The translations under genes and the position numbers were made by a program. Shown here piece after piece: positions 11,484 to 22,332 of a DNA stretch of 64,000 nucleotides. The notes below the pieces were generated by a model. It saw only the letters and a list, made by a program, of their open reading frames with translations, had not been told where the DNA came from and searched no databases. The DNA is from Plasmodiophora brassicae (Eukaryota > Endomyxa: Phytomyxea > Phytomyxea > Plasmodiophorida). The stretch is from positions 620,001 through 684,000 of the forward strand of contig CP145422.1 in NCBI GenBank assembly GCA_036867785.1, in the 5' to 3' direction. Position 1 is the first letter of the stretch; every line of letters starts with the position of its first letter.

Positions 11484-11499
11484 ATTGCGCAAAACCAGA
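11484..11499 (+). promoter_or_regulatory. TTGCGCAAAACCA motif upstream of HECT copy A
   Basis: The 16-mer ATTGCGCAAAACCAGA lies 158 bp before the ATG of copy A. Near-identical copies precede B (14188-14203) and D (19377-19392), and a degenerate one precedes E (22175-22190). Either a shared promoter element or the start of a shared 5' leader. Confidence 0.5.
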
Positions 11500-11656
11500 A
11501 TTAGCACACCGGCGAGCGTCGACAGCTTGTAGCGAACCGAACTGCGCCGACCGAACGAGGTCGGCCAGATCTGCGAATCCACCTTCGCAGCAGTCATTGC
11601 CAGTGTGTGTGCGTGTCTGTGGGTGTGCCTGTGGCTGTGTCAGAGGCGTTCCAGTC

Positions 11657-14023
11657 ATGCGCGTCGTCGCTCCGTTGCTGGTGGTGCTGGGTCATCTGCT
11701 GGCGGCTTCAGTGCATGCCGTTCCCTCGGCAGCGTGCTCCGAGGTCATGATATGGACGGAACACGAAATCGACGTGTACTTGAACGCACTTCCCGACGAC
11801 GCGCTGAGAGACTGCGTCCAGGTCGCTTTGTTCAGCGCAGTCGATGGAGGCAGGCAAGACGCCGTCCGGTTCATCTTGAATCACCCTCGCTGCCAGGTCG
11901 ACGGCCTCACTGTTACTCGAGTCGCCTGGTACGCATACGCCCGATGGCGCCACAACAGAATATCCAATGCCTGGAGGACCCTGGGGGACGACCTCATGCC
12001 GCTCCTCCAATCGGCGTACCAACTTACCGGACCCGACATTCTTCGTCGATTTGATGTGAATTACGAAGTGTTCCCCCGACGAGACACCAGCCGATCTGCA
12101 ATTCTCCAACGAACCCCGTTCCTGGCAAACCCCCCACTTGTCCAGGAATACAACCCCTACTACGACCACGGCAACCAACGGAGTGTCCAGACTCCCCATC
12201 TCGACTTCATTCGCGGCGCGTACCAACACCAACAAGTACACCAGCACGAGCAGCCGCAACCGTTTGTGCCGGAGACCCCGGCTACCCCCCGACATGCAGG
12301 GCAGCGCTCTACCAGACAGCCTCGAGGTAGAATAATGTCGTTCGCTCGCGCCGGCTACGATTACCAAGCCCTCGAGGCCGGGCTAATTTGGCTTGAACCT
12401 CACCCGGCGTTCCTGCAGGCGGCGCTCCCGCGGCAGACGACGCATGCCTCGTTCGGAACCATTCAAGAGATCCCCCAGGCGCTTTCTTCCCTCTCATCGA
12501 TACTCACTCCAGTGCAGTTGTCCCCTGTCGAATCGGCTTCTCGGCACCGTCAGCACGATGGCCTGGAATCGTTGCGTTCTCAAATTCGCCCCGCACAGCC
12601 TCGTTCCCAGAGGGCAACCGCTCAGGCACCTGCTGCACCCGGTGCGAACAGCAACCCGAACCCGAACGCCCAACGTCCTCCAAGGTCACCTCTACGGCTG
12701 TACCATGCGCCCTATCCCCAGCTGCGATCGAACGCTGTCGCACGTGATCCGGAAAGCCAGCCACGATATGCGATCCCACAAGAGCCTTTATCGGGTTCGG
12801 TCCCCGTTCCCGGCTGGAAGTACCTGCTGAAGGACGGGACGCAGCAGGAGCAAGGCCAGGAGTTCCTGAACCGGGTCTCCGGCATGATCGATCAGGGCGA
12901 CGAACGCCTTCGCGGCCGACTATTCGTCAAGAGCGAATCGTCGTCGGCTATCGACGAGGGTGGCCTATCAGCGTCACTTATTCAGTTCGCGTCGGCCGAG
13001 TTGGTGGTGCGCCTCGGTAGGGACGGTCAGATCCTCTACAGTCAATCCATGGACAGGGCGTTCGTCCCGAGATCACCGACGATTGAGACCGACGATGAAC
13101 GGAAGCACCTGGTGCTACTGGGCGCCCTGATCGGCATTATCGACAACCATAGGCGAATGGGGCCGAATCGTGTCATGTCGTTGCCTATTCCGCTACCTGT
13201 TGTTGCATTCCGTGCTTTGCTTGCCGACGGTGCTCTGGCCACGATCACAGACGACGATGCCAGGGGCACGGCCCTGGCCGCCGTCTACAAGCAGTACTGT
13301 GGAGATCGCAGCCCTTCTCAATGCAATCGCGACACGCAGATCGATATTGTCGACTTATTCCCGCCCGTACCCGGATACGACGGAGACTCTGCTGCAAACG
13401 AATACCTTCGTGGATTGGTAGGCGGCGCCGACGACCTTATTTCAACGTAGAGCTGACCTATATTATGCAGACCAGCATGCTTCTGAGCTCTCCTGCGTTC
13501 GCTGCTGTTCGTCGCGGGTACATTGGGACGGCGCGTGCACCTCAAAGAACCATTGCGGAACACCGAGCGATGCACCAGACTGTTGTCGCCGATACAATTG
13601 TGACGGCTGCGAAGCTGAAGCCCAACATCCACGTCTTCGTGCGTGGGGCGTGTTGTGTTCCGCACGCGAACCGTGCCGCTGACAACGTCTTTCACGTCCT
13701 TGCGAGGATGCCTGACCACGAGTGCGTCGACTTTGCTGAAGCTACGACCGGCGCCAGGTGTCTTCCGTTGACCCGAGACATCCACTCCATGATCAAGGTC
13801 GGTTGGATGTCTTCGTGGCTGGTCCAGTCTCTGACTCCAGCGCTGTGTGCTATAGGTTGATCTGCATCACGGTGATGCGATAGCATTCCATACGTGCTTC
13901 CGAACCGTGGAGGTGCCCTTCGCTATCGCTAGAAACAGGGACCTCCTGCTCCTGCTCCTCCGGGATGCGATCCAATCGGTTGCTGGCCGGGGTATTACAT
14001 CCAGCACCTACAACGCAGCCTGA
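11657..14023 (+). CDS. Secreted HECT-domain E3 ubiquitin ligase, tandem copy A
   Basis: Three exons, 11657..13417, 13471..13797, 13856..14023; introns 53 and 58 nt; 751 residues. Signal peptide MRVVAPLLVVLGHLLAAS. Residues about 28-150 form the family's helical domain (EIDVYLNALPDD, SAVDGGRQDAVRF, VAWYAYARW), slightly ankyrin-like. A Pro/Gln/Arg-rich linker leads to the HECT domain at about 385-751. The N-lobe shows LFVKSESSSAIDEGGLSASL, LLGALIGIIDNHRR and PIPLPVVAFRALL. The C-lobe ends with FHTCFRTVEVP, where Cys710 aligns with the HECT catalytic Cys (usual LPxAxTCF). Both introns fall in the C-lobe. The start is chosen because it opens the signal peptide; upstream in-frame codons lack an ATG. 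HECT identity is by motif reading, not by search. Confidence 0.8.
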
Positions 14024-14187
14024 AACCAACCCGCACCGAATGTACAAACCTTCACCACCATGAGCGGCAACGATGTTCGCCGCCAACGTGCAACGCCGTA
14101 GTACGGTAGTCGTAGATTTGCGGCCTGGTCCCGTACAATGCGCGCTGGCAGGAGTTGGATGGCGTGCGACTGCTGGAAACAACAGCA

Positions 14188-14203
14188 ATTGCGCAAAACC
14201 AAA
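14188..14203 (+). promoter_or_regulatory. TTGCGCAAAACCA motif upstream of HECT copy B
   Basis: ATTGCGCAAAACCAAA, 100 bp before the chosen ATG; shares 13 core bases with the motif upstream of copies A and D. Confidence 0.5.
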
Positions 14204-14302
14204 CCGCCGCAGCCCGCGTACGGCAGGTGCGCCAATTGCGGATCGCGGTGGACCTCCCAGAGGCCATCTGCGTGCGCGTGCTGCCACCCGTTGGAGAGCG
14301 TC

Positions 14303-16602
14303 ATGCCGGTCGCTGCTCCCTTGTTGGCAGTACTGGTCTGTCTGCTGGTTACATCAGCGCGCTCGTCCGATTCCGCGACCGGATGCGCTGAGGTCACGCA
14401 ATGGTCGTTCGACGAGATCAGCGTGTATCTGAACGCCCTTCCCGATAGCGACGCTCAATCGTGCTTCGAGGCCGCCCTGCTGAGCTCCATCGATGCAGGC
14501 AGGCAGGACGCCGTCAAGTTCATCATAAGTACCTATGGAATCCATATGGACCGCGGGATCGCCACGCGCATCGCCTGGTACGCGTATGTCCTTTCGTGTC
14601 GCGATGACACATCCAATGCCGCTCGGATCATGCGCAACGATCTCCTGCCCATCGTTCAAGCCACATACCAGCTTAGCGAAAACGAGATTGTGTTTCGATT
14701 CGCTATACGTTACGACGCCTGCCCGCTTCCAGACATGAGCCGGTCGACCATTCGCAATTGTGTCCCGGATCTCACGACCCCGTTCACCAATCTCGTCCTA
14801 CACCCGCATAGGCCTGCTGATTCCCTCAGCCAGCGGCCGCCTCACGCTCCTGCTCTCGACGACGATCGTCAACAAGTACGGACGTCTGTTCCCCGAAGGT
14901 CGGTCACCTATCGACTTGAAGGGCGGCGCTGGATCAGGCGACCTGGGAGTGACTCGGAGGAACCCTCATCGACCGGCAATGATATCCGGCCACCGGGTAC
15001 TGAGCCAGCAGACGAGCGCCACCCATTAGGTCTTCGAACGGCAGGCCAGTCCCACGCGCCCATCTGCACCGACCTGCCTTCACCTCCATTACCGCCGCAG
15101 TTGTTCCCTGCGGGAGGGATCCCTCAACGTCGTCGCCGTCCTCGTGGTGACCAGGATTCGTCCCAGCTGCAAGATCGTAACACGCGTCGTCGTACCCAGA
15201 GGCCGCCCCTGCCACCCGTTGGTACGATCAATCGGAATGTCGAGCGTCCCCCGTCGACGTCGACTGCGCCCCGCCCTGTACTTCGACGTTCCAACGCCGC
15301 CCTGGGCGTCACAGCCACGTTGCGGGAACAGGAACGTCACCTGGACGGGCAGGCGCCATCGACGGCGCCTATTCCGGACTGGAAATATCGCCTGAGGGAT
15401 GGGACACAACAGGAACAAGCCCAGATGTTCCTGGACAGGGTATCTGATTTGATCGACGACGGCGACGAACGGGTTCGTGGCCGTCTGTTCGTCATGAGCG
15501 AATCATCGCATGCGATTGATGAAGGTGGCCTGTCGGCGTCACTGATCCAGTTCGCGTCGGCCGAGGTGGTGTCCCGCTTAAGTAGGGCCGGCCAGGTTCT
15601 GTACAGCCAGTTCATGGACCGGGCGTTCATTCCATGGTCACCCACGATGGGCACTGAAGATGAATGCAGGGACCTGATATTGCTAGGGGCCCTCATTGGC
15701 ATCATCGATAACCACAGGCGACTGGGACCGAAGAGGGTCATGTCGCTGCCGATCCCACTACCTGCCGTTGCATTCCGCGCGTTACTCACAGACGATGCTC
15801 TCGGCCTCCCCACGGTCACAGACGATGACGCCGGGGAAACCGCCCTGGCTGCCGTCTACAGGCAGTATTGTGGAGATCGCAGCCCTGCCCAGTGCAAACG
15901 CGACAGGCAGATCGATGTTGACGACATGTTCCCGCATGTCCTCGGCGTCGACTACAACGGTACGGCAGACGGGTACATTCGTGGGCTGGTACGTCGTCGC
16001 ACTTGCATGCGTGATCAGTTATCGAACTGACGGAGACGTGTTGCACAGGTCGCCGTGCTTCTGAATTCGCCTGCGTTTTATGCAATGCGTTATGGGTACC
16101 TGGCGACGGTGCGTCCGCCCCGAAGACCCCCGAACTCGTTCGAGGCGATGCATATGGCTGTTATCGGCGATACGGTTGTGACGATGGCGAAGCTGGGGCC
16201 GAAAGTCAAATTTCTTGTAGACGAGGATCTATGTCGTCGTGGTGTTGAAACGGCTATCAACAACGTCCGCTGGGTGCTGGCGATCTTGTCGGACGTCGAG
16301 CGCGCCGACTTCGTCGAGGCGGCGACGGGTGCCCGGTGCCTGCCGTTGACCACCGATCAACACTCCATGATCCAGGTCAGCTCCACAGGCATGCGAACTG
16401 ATTCTGTAGACTGCGCTCTGAACGTAATCTGCAGATTGTCATGCATCCGTACGATCACATGACGTTTCACACGTGCTTCCGCACCGTGGACGTACCGTTC
16501 GCCCTGGCCAAAAACAAAGACGATCTGCTTGTCCACCTTCGAGACGCGGTCAACGAGTTCGTTGGCCAGGGGATCACGTCCACCAGTCACAACGCTATAT
16601 GA
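14303..16602 (+). CDS. Secreted HECT-domain E3 ubiquitin ligase, tandem copy B
   Basis: Exons 14303..15988, 16049..16375, 16435..16602; introns 60 and 59 nt; 726 residues. Signal peptide MPVAAPLLAVLVCLLVTSA; an earlier in-frame ATG at 14138 would bury it, so 14303 is preferred. Same order as copy A: helical domain (CAEVTQWSFDEISVYLNALP), DLTTPF boundary, basic linker rich in RRRRPR and TRRRTQRPP, HECT domain from about residue 356, catalytic Cys685 in FHTCFRTVDVP. Exons 2 and 3 have exactly the same lengths as in copy A (327 and 168 nt). The substitution DEGG-LSASLIQFAS is identical to A, while the linker is unrelated, showing strong constraint on the ligase and little on the linker. Confidence 0.8.
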
Positions 16603-16823
16603 AGTGTAACCGGCATCCATCCACATCCCGCTCCTTCAGTGCGCGCATCATTCACATCTTCGTACTGCAGCCGTGGGCGCGCAGCGCACAGGTGCGCAGT
16701 GCGAGGGGTGGCAGTTTCTGCGTCGCTGGGACGAGTCCACCACCTGCGGTTCGGGGCTGTGGCCACCTGTCGTTGCCTGTGTGCGCGCCCTGCTGTCACG
16801 AAACCGTGTTACGCGTGGAGACC

Positions 16824-18976
16824 ATGGCCGCTGCTGTTCCGTTGATACTGGTGCTGGGTTACCTGCTGACCGCTTCACTGCATGCCATCGACGCCCGGGG
16901 CACATGCTCAGACGTGTCGACGTGGACGGTGGACGAGATCGACGGATACCTGACCGCTCTCCCTGCCAACGCCGTCGCGAAATGTTTCGCAATAGCGTTG
17001 CTGGGTTCCATTGTTGTGGGCAGGCGGGACGCCGTCCAATGCATCACGCGACACCATCGCTTCGGGGCGAGCCGTGTTGTTTTAACTCGTATCGCTTGGT
17101 ACGCCTACGTCCTTGTCCGTCGTAACGGTTCGCAAGATACCTGGCGGATCCTACATCAAGACCTCTTACCCGCTCTTCAAATGGTGTGCCCACTCTCCCA
17201 ACCCCAGATTCTCGCTCGGTTTGTTCGGCACTACAATGATAATCCTCTGCCGGACTCAGCCCTGTCCATTGTCCTTGACCGGGCACCTGACCTGCAGGCG
17301 GACGCCCAGCAATGCAGCCCGAATCCCAGTACCTCCTGCCAGCTCGTGAGGCAAAGTTGCATCAGGCTGCCGCCGAATGATGCGACACCTGAAGATGGGT
17401 CTCGTGCTCAGACCCAGACCGTGGCTTCGGCACCCTGTACGTCCAGATCGCAACAAGCCGCGTTGCATCCGACCGCAGCCATCTCCCAGCGTCGTCGTGC
17501 TCGCGGGAACAGTGATGAGGAAGAACAACGACCTGCGAGGCGACCATGCACCCGTAGACCACCTCTGCAGCCTTTATTCGGGGTGCCACCGGCACCAATG
17601 AATACGGCGAGTAACCCGAACGCTGTCCGCCCTCCAAGGGTGCCTCCACCGGCACATACGGCCCATGTCGCAATTCGGCGAGTCGTCCGCGTGGGCGCCG
17701 CTGCCGCTACAGCAGAGCGGGAACGAAGCTGGGGCACTCAACAGGTGACCTACATTCGTCCGTGGACGTACCTGATTAAGGACGGGACGCAGCAAGAACA
17801 GGGACAGGAGTTCCTGGCCAGCGTTGCCGCCATGATCGACGCTGGCAACGATCGCGTCCGCGGTCGACTGTTCGTCAAAAGTGAATCGTCGCGGGCAATC
17901 GACGAAAGCGGCCTATCGGCGGCACTGATTCAATTCGCGGCAGCCGTACTAGCGGGTCGGCTTGGTAGGGCCGGCCAGCTTCTCTACAGCGAGTCCAACG
18001 ACCGTGCGTTCGTCCCGCGGTCGCCTACAAGCGAGAGTGACGACGAACGCAGGGATCTGATGCTTCTGGGTGCTCTCATTGGCATCGTTGACAACCATCG
18101 CCGAATGGGGCCCAAGTGTATCATGGCGTTGCCGATGCCATTACCCAGCGTTGCATTCCGTGCGTTGCTCACCGCCGACCCCATTACGGTCACTGGCAAC
18201 GAGGCCAGTGAAACGGCCCTCGCCTCCATTTACGAGCAGTACTGTGGGGACCAAAATCCTATTCAGTGCAACCGCGACAGGCAATTCGACGTTGACGATT
18301 TGTTCCTACCCGTACCCGGTGTCGACTACAACAGCACGAACGAATACCTTCGCGGACTGGTTCGTTTCATTGGGTGTGCACAACCGACAACTGATCGCAG
18401 GTTTGCAGGTCGGCTTGCTTCTGGCGTCGCCTGCTTTCGAGATGGTTCGTCGCGGGTACCTGGAGACGGCACGTCGACCTTTAAGGGATCGTACGTCGTA
18501 CCAGGCGATGCGGGTTGCCGTTATTGCAGATCCGCATGTGACGCCGGCGAAGTTCGCCCGCACGATGAGGATTCACCTTCAGAATATGGCCGGTATAAGA
18601 TCCTGGGAGCGGCACGTAATAGACGTCGCTACAAACATTGCTCAAGTAATTCGGAGCATGACGGGCGACGAGCTCGCCGATCTCGTCGAAGCTGCTACAG
18701 GTACCAGGTGCTTGCCGTTGACGATGGACACCGACTCCATGATCACGGTTGGTTTTTTCAAGTCTTCTGGGCAACTTCTGTGTCCTGAATTGGGAGTGGT
18801 CGCCGTAGGTATCTGTGCTGCCCTGTGATGGGATTGCGTTCCACACGTGCTTTCGTATCGTGAAAATACCAATCGCCCTGACCCGTAGTGCTGCCTGTCT
18901 CCGGTCGCACCTTCTGGGCGCCGTCAAGGACTTTATCGGCGGAGGAATCACGTCCAGAAGCCATAACGCTGCCTGA
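16824..18976 (+). CDS. Secreted HECT-domain E3 ubiquitin ligase, tandem copy C
   Basis: Exons 16824..18359, 18409..18747, 18809..18976; introns 49 and 61 nt; 680 residues. Signal peptide MAAAVPLILVLGYLLTASLH. Helical domain TCSDVSTWTVDEIDGYL to about residue 150; linker with the basic block RRRARGNSDEEEQRPARRP, nuclear-signal-like; HECT from about residue 310 (IKDGTQQEQGQEF). N-lobe keeps AIDESGLSAALIQF and LLGALIGIVDNHRR. Catalytic Cys639 lies in FHTCFRIVKIP. Exon 2 is 12 nt longer than in A and B, the insertion lying in the C-lobe. Only 221 bp separate it from copy B. Confidence 0.8.
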
Positions 18977-19262
18977 TATGGCGCCTATAAAGTGATTCCG
19001 ACATTGCGACGTAACTGTCTGAGACCTTATGCAGGTCGGCAACCTTCGAGCGGTGCGGGAGACCGACTGAGCGACGAACGGTGCCCACGATGGGCTGGAC
19101 ATCCTTCGTGCTTCTCTTCTCCGTATTCTCGATCGTGAAGAGTCTTCGATTAACGACGCCCTTCACGTACACGGTCGTACTGCGATTCATCAGGTGGGAA
19201 TTGGCGCACAAAGGCGCCGGCCGTCGGTACGTTTCCGGGAGGCGCACCTCTTCCTGCAGCAT
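18948..19262 (-). CDS. Possible small gene antisense to the C-D gap (doubtful)
   Basis: 104-codon ATG-started frame (MLQEEVRLPETYRR...) overlapping the last 29 bp of copy C. Its first 60 residues look protein-like (VYVKGVVNRRLFTIENTEKR) but no family is recognised. On the other strand, 19090-19293 encodes 67 residues starting MGWTSFVLLFSVFSIVKS, a plausible signal peptide. At most one of the two is likely to be real. Confidence 0.25.
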   Translation of the reverse strand: MLQEEVRLPETYRRPAPLCANSHLMNRSTTVYVKGVVNRRLFTIENTEKRSTKDVQPIVGTVRRSVGLPHRSKVADLHKVSDSYVAMSESLYRRHIRQRYGFWT

Positions 19263-19581
19263 TGTCGCAGCGAAATCGTTGTTGACACAGTGATGCTATT
19301 GTTTCGTCAAACGCCGGTACTCAACGCAAACTAGGGTCCCGCTGTCCAGCTCCGGCCGACCCGCGGCATTGGTCAAGTTGCGCAAAACCAGACTGCGTGG
19401 CTACAGCAGGGCTGGAATGGGAGCACCAAGTGAGCCCGCTGTGCGGGGTCGATTGCAGAAACTTGCGGAAGACCCCCTCCCCGCTGTTGTCGTTCTGATC
19501 ACGTGCGCGTGGTACCCGCGCGGGAAGACCGTGTTCGTTGCTGCTCAGTCGACGTTCATCACGTGCGCGTGCTACCCGCGC
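18977..19581. other. Intergenic between HECT copies C and D, 605 bp
   Basis: Contains the doubtful small frames noted above and, at its right end, the conserved TTGCGCAAAACCA motif and a 60-bp duplication. Confidence 0.5.
19377..19392 (+). promoter_or_regulatory. TTGCGCAAAACCA motif upstream of HECT copy D
   Basis: GTTGCGCAAAACCAGA, 190 bp before the ATG; 15 of 16 bases match the element upstream of copy A. Confidence 0.5.
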
Positions 19582-19620
19582 ATGAAGACCATGCTCGTTG
19601 CTGCTCAGTCGACGTTGGTG
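19501..19620 (+). repeat. 60-bp tandem duplication at the start of HECT copy D
   Basis: Units 19501-19560 and 19561-19620 match over most of their length (shared ACGTGCGCGT, GAAGACC, GTTGCTGCTCAGTCGACGTT). The second unit contains the start codon and part of the signal peptide of copy D; the first lacks the ATG (cgggaagacc versus catgaagacc). Confidence 0.85.
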
Positions 19621-21748
19621 CTTGCCTATCTGCTCGCCGCTTCACTGAGCCCCACGGACGCAGCGCGGTGCTCAGAGGTATCGATATGGACGGTGGAAGA
19701 AATCGACAGGTACCTGACCTCACTTCCCGTCAACGATGTCAAGAAATGCGTCGAGGTCGCGTTGCTGAGTTCCATCGTTGCAAGCAGGCAGGACGGCATC
19801 CAATGCATCGTTCGTCACCGTCGGTTCGTTACGGACAGCTCCGTAGTCGTTCGTGTAGCGTGGTACGCCTACGTCATTGCTCGTCGCAACAGTTCACCGG
19901 TCAATCGCGACTGGAAAATCCTGCAACACGACCTCCTGCCCCTCGTTAAGACGGCTTATCGTCTCGACGAATCTGAGATTCTTCTCCGCTTCGCCCGGCA
20001 CTACGAAGCTAATCCTCTGACAAGCATAACTCGGTCTACGGTTCTTAACCTGGCCCCGGATTTGTCGGGTGGCCATTCCGTCGAACAACACAGGCCCTAC
20101 CCAATTGCCTACGACTGGTCGTTCAACCTCGGCAATTTTCTCGGCGCACGTCCACAACAGCAGCCAGGCTTGGTGCCGCCGAACGAGCCCCCAGCTCTCC
20201 ATCCAATACTAGGAGAGCCTAGCGCGTCCAGACCGCAAACCCAGTCGCAAGGGGCCGCAGTGCCGTCTGCCCAGCGCCGTCGCCATCGTCGTACGCGCAG
20301 CGATGATCAGGATCCATCCATGTCGCAAGGTCGTAACACGCGGCCCCGTACCCGTTCGCCTATGCAACGGGTGTTTATACCACCTCCGAATACGAACAAC
20401 CGAAACGTCGAACGCTCCTCACGGGTATCACCACATCCATCCGCTGATCAATCCAGCACCGTCGGTTCCGTCACGACGTCGCAGGAACAGGGGCGCCGAG
20501 TACTGCAGAGCGTTCACGTGTCGCAGGCATCGCCCGTCAGCAGCTGGAGGTACCTTGTCAAGGACGGGACGCAGCAGGAGCAGGGCCAGGCGTTTCTGGA
20601 TACGCTCTTTGACATGATCGATGAAGGCGACGACCGGGTGCGAGGTCGACTGTTCGTTAAGAGTGAGTCGTCACCGGCGATTGATGAGAATGGCCTGTCG
20701 GCGTCATTGATTCATTTCGCGGCGACCGAGTTGGTGACCCGCCTCGGCAAGCGCGACCAGATCCTCTACAGCCAGTCAATGGAGAAGGCGTTCGTCCCGA
20801 GATCACCCACGACCGACACACATGAAGAATGCAGGGACCTGTTGCTGCTGGGCGCCCTCATCGGCATCATTGACAACTATAGGGGAATGGGTCCGAATCG
20901 GATCGTTTCGCTGCCTGTTCCTTTACCTGTCGTTGCATTCCGCGCGCTACTCACTCATGGGCCCGTCGCGATCACAGATGAAGATGCCAGGGAAACGGCT
21001 CTCGCTGCCATCTACAAGCAGTACTGTGGGGATCTTAGCCCTGCCCAATGCAAAGCCGACAGGCAATTGGACGTTGACCAGGTGTTCCCTCACGTACCCG
21101 GCGCCGACTACGACAGTGCTGACTCCTACCTGCGTGAACTGGTAATCGCATTGACGCTTGCAGAACGCGAAGTATTGATAGTGTGCGTCGTACAGACTGG
21201 TCTGCTTTTAAACTCTCCTGCATTCAGGATGGTCTCTCAAGGGTACCTCGCGACGGCACGTGAACCGCTAAGGAAACCAGAGACGTACCCGACCATGCAT
21301 GAGACCGTTATCGCCGATTCGGTTGTGACGATGGCCAAACTGGTCGGTAAGCTCAAGATGGTCACGAGTCGATGCTATCTGCAGCATGCCATCAACTCCT
21401 GCTGGAAAGTTCTTCGCGTTCTTGCGAGCATGTCGGACGACGGGCGCGCCGACTTTGTCGAAGCTGCGACGGGTACCAGGTCCCTGCCATTGACCCGAGA
21501 CATCCACTCCATTATCAAGGTCTGCTCTCACAGACATGACGTCGGGTGCATGCTCTGATGTGAACATGGGGCTCCCGTAGGTCAAATTGGCGCACTGTAA
21601 TGGAATAACATTCCGTACGTGCTCTCGTACTGTGGAAGTACCGTTCGCCCTAGCGTGCGACATGCCCGCTCTGCACATGCAACTTCAAGACTCCATCAAG
21701 GAATTCGTCGGGCGTGGCATCACGTCCAGTAGCCACAACATTCCCTGA
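19582..21748 (+). CDS. Secreted HECT-domain E3 ubiquitin ligase, tandem copy D
   Basis: Exons 19582..21141, 21196..21519, 21581..21748; introns 54 and 61 nt; 683 residues. The first intron is a multiple of three with no stop, so an unspliced frame also reads through; homology with the other copies supports its removal. Signal peptide MKTMLVAAQSTLVLAYLLAA (alternative ATG at 19591). Helical domain EVSIWTVEEIDRYLTSLP; linker with QRRRHRRTRSDDQDPS; HECT from about residue 318. Catalytic Cys642 sits in FRTCSRTVEVP: His before TC is Arg and Phe after it is Ser, but the Cys is kept. Confidence 0.8.
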
Positions 21749-22332
21749 TCGTACCCTGGAAACACCATAAAGGGATAACAATTGGTCGCCCATAGCAAGA
21801 GCGTACATAGTCCTAAGGATCTGTATTGTTGGTCACATCCGTCAACCCGACTGGCCGATTCGACCGTCGTCCCAACCACCGCGTTCAACGAACGTAACAC
21901 GGTGTGGATCCCACCCGCGACGACGATCGCGGCAGTGCCGGCCCGTTGCGGAGCCGACGTCCAGACTATCGCGGTCTGCACTCAACGCGAATGCGTCTTC
22001 ATTTCGCAGACCTGCTAGCTGCGGGCTGGGTGGGGTTCTCTTCTCGGAGGCCCGTGGCCCTGCCCGAAATGGAGTCGCGTCGGCCGGACGCCGCGGCGCG
22101 CTCTTCTTCGCAGCGTCCGCGTGTGACTTCGCGGACACCGCGAATCGCGATCCCGTGGCAGGGAACGGCGCTGAGCTGCGCAGAATCAAGTCCGCCACTT
22201 GTTGCCCGCTACGCCTTCACCGCTGGCGTTAGAACGTCCACCTGCTGCTGCGCTGCGCCAAACTCCGAGCCCAGCTGTGGTGTGAGGCCCCGCAACCGTT
22301 GCGCTGTGAGGTTTGTGTGTGTGTGCCTTCGG
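21749..22332. other. Intergenic between HECT copies D and E, 584 bp
   Basis: No gene supported. Holds a degenerate copy of the family upstream motif at 22175-22190 and a GT-rich stretch just before the next start, similar to the GT-rich leader of copy A. Confidence 0.5.

Noticed and set aside
11597-13450. Treating each HECT gene as one long exon ending soon after the YLRGL motif
   Set aside because: That would drop the C-lobe and catalytic Cys. The two following exons splice in phase at identical sites in all five copies.
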